The notes under the pieces were generated by a model, which was given only the letters and a program-made list of their open reading frames with translations, had not been told where the DNA came from and searched no databases. The position numbers and the translations under genes are program-made. Below, piece by piece: positions 54,501-63,500 of a DNA stretch of 64,000 nucleotides (position 1 is its first letter; each line of letters starts with the position of its first letter). Origin of the DNA: Rotaria macrura (lineage: Eukaryota > Rotifera > Eurotatoria > Philodinida > Philodinidae); contig OENT01000137.1 in the NCBI GenBank assembly GCA_900239685.1, forward strand, positions 62,001-126,000. The letters are read 5' to 3'.

Positions 54501-57500
54501 TCCTACTCGAACATTTGATGAAAATGACGATTCAACAGATCGTCGTTCTCGTCAAACAACATCAACACCACGTGATAAAACTACAAATAACAATTCATCA
54601 TCATCAATATTAAATACACACGAAGCACTACATGATAAGGAGGCTCGTGCGCGTACATCATTACAATTACGTGAACTAGCATTTATACCCATAAAATCTC
54701 GTCCATTAGAATTGAATGGTATTAATTTAACATGGATGGGTGATAAATATTCGAAACGTTTATTTAAACCTAAAGATGTTTTATCACAGCAATACGAACA
54801 ATTGATTTGTTCAACATGGCCAATTGCTGAACAATCAAAAAATAGTCAAGAACAAATTATTTTCACTAAACAAGTTGAACATTTTCTTGGACTTGATGAT
54901 ACAACTAAAATTGAACTAAAAGATATACTTAAACAACTCGACGAAATATCAAAATTATCTATTATCAATAATACAGGTTTAGTTACATATAATCATCAAA
55001 TAACATCGAAATATATTCTTGGTAAAAGAATTGTTAAAGAAAAACTTAATTAAAAAAAAATTTTTTTTTTAATATTTCTTATAGACATGAGCTATAAAAT
55101 CTATGATTATATACAATCATATTGTTATCTACAATTACAACAATCGAATGAACATTTGTATGAATATCGTTCATCATCAATGACATCGAATCAATTAGAA
55201 CAAATCATATGTGATATACGAGAGTTTTTTTCTCAACATCGTTTAATTTATTTTACAGATCCATCATCAACAGATACGTATTTATTTTTATCATTAACAC
55301 AATTATTATGGCAATCACCGAATCGCTTTTCAGCTACATTGTCCAATCATTTAAAACCATACTATTATTCAATGCCATTATCATTACATAAGCGTTATAA
55401 ATATTTTTTTCAAGATCTATTACAAATAAAAATACAACTTGATGGTAAAGATCTTTTGCATGTAATTGAACAAATTAAAAAGAAATATGGGACGAAACCA
55501 ATAGATAAAGATGATTTAACATTATTACAAAATATCTATACGCTCTTAATTGAACAATATTCAAATGTTTTTAATACAAATATTGATATATATTTACCTA
55601 ATGTCGATTGTGTTCTTCATGCAGGTTCAAATTTATGTTTCTATCCATTTGAAAGAGAACAAATGGGTAAGTCGAAATTAGTAGTTATTGTTTTGTTTTA
55701 CTAATAGTTAGTTACTTCTATTTATTTTTCTTTCATATTGTATCTTTTTCTATAACTGAAGTACATCTTACTTGGCATAGAATAGTTCTCTTTTGTTTTG
55801 CGAGTGCGAAAACGTTGATATAATCGCAGACAACAACATAGATTTACACATACCTTGTTATAATAATAATAATAATGCAGATCATCATCATCATCTTTTT
55901 GATTGTATTTATATAAATTTTCTATTAAGCATATACCACATGCAAACATGCTCAAAAAGTGGCTTGCATTATTATTGGTGTAGCCTTGTCATCACTATTG
56001 CTTTCTTTTTCTTGTTGTATTTGAAAGCAAGAATACATTTCTTCTCTCTTTATTCTGTTTGTCATCTTATCGTGCCTGAAGCTATCGACGCAGAATTGGC
56101 GTCGGTTGTTGTGGTTGCAATCTAGCCGCTTTTAAAGGCATCATCAAAAAAGAAAGAAGTATATTTTGTGTGCTGTTGTTACGTGGCTTCAACACGGCAG
56201 GATGTCATCGACACCACTAAAACGAAATCATCATACAATATCCGTCGATGTTCGACCTACGAAAAATCGTAAAGCACAAAAAAAGAGTTCTTTTTTTCTG
56301 ATTTTTTTCCTTCTCTTCCTTTCTTGTTTATCCCTTCATCCAACGTTGCACGTATTATCGTTTATCTTCTACTTCTACTTTGAGTTTACCTGTCTTTTTT
56401 TCTGCTGTATTTATTTTTTTACATATACATACAATTCTTTTTTTTTTCTTCATCTTTTACTTAGCATCAACTCCATCTTCATCGGCACAAGACGAACATT
56501 ACGTGCATCCATCTGTTGATAGACGTGTTTGCGTCAAGGCCGGTGTTAAGGCTCGAAAAACTCCGATCGTGACAGCAACGGTTTCATCAACATCACCTAT
56601 TATTAATAATTCATCATCAAATATCATGAATAATTCATCCAATCATACAAATTCTTCACGTTCATTTCCAAAGATTTTTGGCAATAAGAAACTAGAATCT
56701 ATATTAGCACGTCTCGATGATCCACATATAAATCCACAATTAGTCGAAACAATGGATGAATCGAATCCGAATATTGTTCTAGAATTTCTACTTGAATCGA
56801 ATAAATATACACAAATAACAAACAATCTATCCGATGATGATATTATAATTATATTAAAATATTTTAATGATTTTTTAACTCAAGGCTATCAAGGTAATTT
56901 TCAAAAATTGCGAGAACTCAAAATCTACAAGCCACTTTGGGGTATCGCATCGACTGATGATAAACAACAACCAATACAACAATGTTGTTCATTGGAAAAA
57001 TTTGCACATGTTTACATATTAAATGAGGAATGGTCAAATTTAATTCGACGTTCATTTAAACGAAATTTTTTTACAGAACAATTTCATGAGAAAAAAACTG
57101 TTCTTTTGATGCAAAAAAAAATCGAACCATTGAATAAAATCTTTACACATGTACGTTTCATTATACCATCAGATATGGAAATATTTCTACAATTATGTTT
57201 ACCACATTTTAAAAAATTAGATGCAAAATCACAAGTTAATCTATTGAAATATTACATTGATGATATTGATGATAAATTATTTCAACATGAAAAAGAACAG
57301 TGTAGAAAACAATTGCATGATCATTTAGAAATATTTACACAAACATCATCTAATAATGTTGATTATATACATAAAACATCGACTGGAATATCAAGATCAT
57401 CCGTAAGATAGTTTTCTTATACTTTTAAATATATACGTACCTCTATTGATTATTTTCTTTTTAGCGTGATCCACCTGAAATATGTCCAATCTATGAGTTA

Positions 57501-60500
57501 TATGATCCTAATATAAAGAATATTCGTTCAATCTTAGATATTCATCATTTTCCTGATGAACAATTTCATACGCCAACAATGTTAAAATTTCTCAAAGAAT
57601 GTGGTCTTCGTTCGTACATTCCAACGGATAAATGTAAAAAAATAATGGAATCAATTCAACTCAATGTTAAACAAGAAGGTTGGACAAATGATCAACGTAA
57701 ACGTTCCAAACATTTATATGAACATTTAATATTGAATTGGACACGTTATGATAATTCAATATTAGATTATAAATTTCTCGAACCACATCAAATGCATTAT
57801 GATCATGATGATTTATTACAATTACATGAACAATACATTGATTCAACTGAACCAATAACTAATGATCATCTTCGTTATAAATGTATTAAATTAGCTGATG
57901 GAGAATTGTTGAAAGACGCAAAATTATGTTGGACGTCATCATATTTATTACCTGAATTCGTCTGTCAAGAACAATACAATGATTTCAATGATAAACAAGA
58001 ACCTATCGAACAGAATGCAATTGATTTTTTTAAATTAAATAAAAAACCATCATATGCATTAGTACATAAAAATCTAACAAATTTATCAAAAAAATTCTCA
58101 TTAAAATATCAAAAGATCAGGTAATTGATCTAGCATTTTTATTTATGTCATTGAAATCCTTTTGATTTCCCTCTTGTAGTGATATGAGATCTTCGTCTAC
58201 TACTATGTCTCAAAAGAATCTTGATGATTTATTAGTATCAGTTTTAAAAACTATTTATCATTATTTTCAAAACGAAATTAAAATCGAACGTCGAACAGAC
58301 ACTTATAAAGAATTAGAAGAACAAGAATGTATTTATTCTCGTACACGTCGTCAATTTTTACAAGGAAAATATTTTTGTTTAAATCTACCAATAGTTGATG
58401 AAATCCCACCATTTCTATTTTCGTTGGATAAAGATTTTCATGAATATAAAGAATTTTTTCTACAGATCGGTGTACAATCAGAGCCACATCCGATGTTATA
58501 TGGTGATATATTAAGAAAATTATCTAAAGTTTGTGATCAAGATTATCTAAATTCAAATGAATTATGTAAATCTTTAAAAGCTATGGAATGTTTTTTTAAA
58601 TATCTAGCTATAAATACAAGTATTAATTCACAAACTAAATTACCTGGTAAGATTGCTTTTTATTTATGTACCCATATGTAAAAATCTAGGAATATGAAGT
58701 TTCATTTTACTGCTTAGAGCAAGTACTTTTTTAAGTCATAAGTCAATATCGGAACGAGGTAATCATCATGAATCATCCACTCAGTTTCGGCACCTCGAAA
58801 GATTTCTTTTGTTTTTGTGAAGAGACACATAAACGCTGTAGCATGCCATTGTATACAGGTGCATTTTTTAAGAGCAGATTCTATGTTGACGATTCACTAT
58901 CATTATTTACGACAACAATACACACACCGAGATAAAAGCACAATATTTGATAAGAAATTCACATCGAATGTTTTTCACAAAACATTCCTGTAAATAAATC
59001 GAGTTGATCGCATAGCAATCGATCTTCACGAGAAGAAAAAAACTAAGAAGACTGCTCGTAAAACAGAGTTCAATTTCGACGTTTGATTACAATATGGTTT
59101 TCTGCATTTGCATATTAGATTCTTGTATGCAAAACTATAGTTTTTATGAATTTGGCAAAGAAATTTAAGTACTTTCTTTTTATTAAATGCGTATTGGAGA
59201 TATGACTTTAATGATGTGATCGTTTACTAATAGCAAAATGTTGCTCATATACACAGTTTGAATTCAAAGATGAGAAATGTTCTTCAAGATATCGATGATA
59301 AATTTTTTTCTATTGATAAGAGTTTTTTTTTCTTTCTGCATACTATCCTTGTCTATCGGATCGGATTACAAAACATATTGTCTTATCTTTATGACAATGA
59401 TCTTTTCCATTTTCCTCATTAACAAGAACATTGTCACGTTGTGATGTTGATGTGTTATATGAAGTAGAAAAACTCATACGTTATAATCAGAATTTATCAA
59501 AACGAGAAAACTATTCAATCAGAATTTGAATGTAATGTAATTGGCTTGCAGTTCAACGTTATAAAAATAAATCGTTGAAAATCGAATATCTTTCATGTAT
59601 TAGGATCAATCATATTTGAATTTAATCTCAATGTATCTATGTTCAGAATAAAAGATATCATAGTGAAATTTTCACTAGGGACATTGATAAATCAAATAGA
59701 ATCTTCTTCTTTCTAAAATCTAATATCTTGCTAGTTCAATGAATAACTCTGAGAACGTATTTATCTCACGAAAGAAATTCTACCATGTTCTGACATTCTC
59801 ACGATGTATATTCTATGTTTAACGAGACTTGTTAGTAGTACCCGTTGAGTTCGAGTACAAAAACGTCTTCGATTGGTTGACGAAATCGTTCGACATAGAA
59901 AATATCAAAACTTGCTTAGTGGTTATATCGATATCCTATTTCTAATACTGAAGTTCACATAAACACTTGACAGAACATCTTAGAACACTACTTATCTTCT
60001 TGAGAATTTTCATACGTACTGAATTCGAATTCGATGCGGATTGATAGTTTCAAAACATTCCCTTGTTAGTAGATACGAAGTAAATTGTCTCATTCGAAAT
60101 GCAAATCTCTACGTTCTTTTACTTTCTTTCTAGGTCTCTATCTTGTTTCGAATGATTTTAAATTAGTCAAATCTAATGACATAGTCATTATGGATGATAG
60201 AACAAAACTTGATTACATGACAAAATTAATTCATGATAAATTCATGTTCAATCCTAATGAACGTGTTCTTAAACTTGATTCAATATCATCAGCAACATCG
60301 AAACAAAACAATTCCACAGCACATGTAAAAGATATTATGGATAAAATATTTGTTAGTCAGCGTCCTATATTATTTTCACAAAAATACGAAGAATCATTCT
60401 CAATAACTATACCCGAAGATGAAGAATCACATCGTCAACGTTTTCTTTATAATCTCGAACGAAAATATAATCAATTATTATCATCACGTCATTTACATCG

Positions 60501-63500
60501 TTGTATGGCACGTGTTATAGCAAATCATGTTGCACGACAACAAAATCCGAAAATCATATCCATGGATGATGTAGAAAATTTAATACGACAACGTTTAACA
60601 TTCATCAAAGTAACATGTGTTGAATATCTTGAAACAAATCTTGTTTACAAGAAAACACAACAAAAAGTCGATCAATCTGTTGATGAAAAAGCTGTTTATT
60701 TAGTTGCTGAAGGCGAAGAAAATATAACATTATATATTAGTATGAAACATACTGAACAGCCCTATTTTACATTATGTTTAGCACGAGCATTAAGTCCATG
60801 TTTAGGTTTATCAGAATTACAATTAGATAATTCAGTTATGGCTGCATTGTTAGCAACAACGATTGGACAAATGTCGAAACTATTGAATTTAGTTAATGTT
60901 GCTGATGAAGAAAATATTCTATCTATACTTAAATTACAATATATACCATCGCCGGGTAATGTCTACGGTGATGATATAGAACAATTACAAAAATTTAATA
61001 TTGAACAACATCAAATTTTACCAGGAGATTTATGTGTATATCGTGTTAATGATTTATATATCTATTGTGAAGTTGAAAGTATTATTAAAGAATATACGCA
61101 GGCGGAACATGATCGATGGACATGGAAAAGTATGAATTCATCGTCACTTGTACCATCCTATGTATTTCTATGTCGAATAAATGATGGAAAAGAAACAGAA
61201 AAAATTGAAGCTGCCAACTTCTATGTACTTGAACATTGGTCAAGAATATTTGATGCTGTTCATACAAAACCAGTCGATGAAAGAGAAACATTTAAATCAT
61301 CGACAACATCAAGTTCCACAACAAATGCACAAGGTAAATTAAAAGAAATAGGATAGTATAGATTTTTTCTACATAATTCTAACAGGTAGCACTGAATAGT
61401 TTTTTATTTTTTTCTTCTCAGAAATCATGCGTATAGTGATATTCGGTCTCTCTGTTTTCTAATACGATTGTCTTTCATTAAATACATACATATACATACT
61501 TCTGTGCATGCTAATTGTACTTCTGTCACCTCTAGGGAAAGCTGGCAATGGTGATAAAGATAAATATACTGATGACAAATTTTCTTATTCATCCCGACGT
61601 TCAGGAAAATCAACCAACGATAGTAGCGCTGGCTTTAATAGTGATCCAGGCTGTTCTAATGGTTTTGAAAATTCCAAAGCCTATCGCCAAACATCAGCTG
61701 ATAGTGATTCATCAAGTAACGTAACATCGGAATCTCAATCTGAATCCGAATCAGCACAAACAACTGAACAAGATATGATCGATAAAACTGAATTAGAACT
61801 TACAAAAACTGAAATTTATAATGCTGTTCGACAAGCTTATCAATTAACTGGCCAAGAACGTAAGAAGACTGTTAAAAAACTATTATTAAAATGGCATCCG
61901 GATAAAAATCCTGGTCGTGAACGTTTTGCTGCTGAAGTCTTTAAACATTTACGTAAACAAATAGATCATTTTGAAAATGATCCATTGACATCATTCTTTA
62001 ATACATTCAATAATTTTCACCCGTCACCATTTTCAGCTTCCGATCCTAAATTTAGTTGGAATAAACATTCGAGTACACATAAAACTAATCATCAAAATGC
62101 ATCATCATCAGCAACAACTGACGATCGTTTTGGTAGTTTTGATAATTTAAATAAAGACGGTAAAGATGATACGAAACGTAGTTATCAAGATATACCAAAC
62201 GGAAATAATAAAGATACGACTGACAATAATAATGATACGAATGGAACATCAAATAAAAGTCGTTTTAGTCCACATCGTTCATCATCGTTTCGTACAGCAC
62301 GTGAAGAATGGCAATATCGTCGTCAACATGGCTTTCAACGACGTCATGGCTTTTTTAATACAACTGAAGAAAATACAGCAACTAATAATACGAATGGTAC
62401 GAGCTCACAAACATCATCGGCAACATCAGGAAGTAAGTTTTCGTTGTTCTTATTTTTGTTCCTTCTATTTCATTGAGACGCATCGACGAAAATAAGTATT
62501 TAATATATCAATTATTCTTATCTAATAATAGAAGAAAGTCCAAATGCACGTCGTAAACGTAATTATCAACAATCGGAAGCTGATCGATGGCTTAAACAAG
62601 CTCAACATGATCTTGAAAGTGCATATAGTGATATGCATTCACCAACTAGTCAACCTGCCTATGATTGGGCATGCTATAAATGTTATAGGGTATGAGAATA
62701 AATCGTTCATAAGACTTTATAATTGATTTAACTTTGTTGCATGTTTTAGGCTGCCGAAAAAGCACTCAAAGCTTATCATTATTATAAAGATACGGGAAAA
62801 AATATGACAGCTGACATACCTGGATTATTAATCGGTGTTGATAATGATGTTAGAGAAATAGGATATAAATTATACAAATGGATTGGTGATCCAAATCGAA
62901 TGCAATATCCTAATGCGGCACGATTTGCTAAGATTCCAGCGGAAGTATTCACTGTTTGTAAGTTTCATTTCTTTTTATCATTCAGTATCAGTTCGAATTG
63001 AGTGAATAGTCAAAATAAAATAATAGACACAATATCGAGCATTAAACAAGTACATGAATAAAAGTTCATCGAATGATTTCGCAATCTGGAATATAACTAA
63101 TTAGAGTTCACAAATCATGTTCTATTCAAGTTTTTTTTCTTCTAGTAATAGTCATTAATAGAAAAGTTAACAACGAGCAGCTTGAGTCTAAGAGTAAGAA
63201 ATTAATTGTCAATCAAATAGGAACATCTTAGCAAGAAAGTTGTTTGATACTATATATTTACTATTTTGCACATTTTGATTAGTTCTTTTTATGATCATGA
63301 GAAATCTATCTGTCTAACGAAAATTTTCAATCGATCGGGATGCAAAGTTTGAAAATAGATATTTTGCTCTTGTGAAAAAAATTGGAAGTATTTTATCTTG
63401 TCGAATATCAATCGTAAAAGGAGATTAATGATTGGTCTCTCTTCTGATTTTGATTATTGTTACATGAATTTACATACATTGAATTGATTCAAATAAGATC

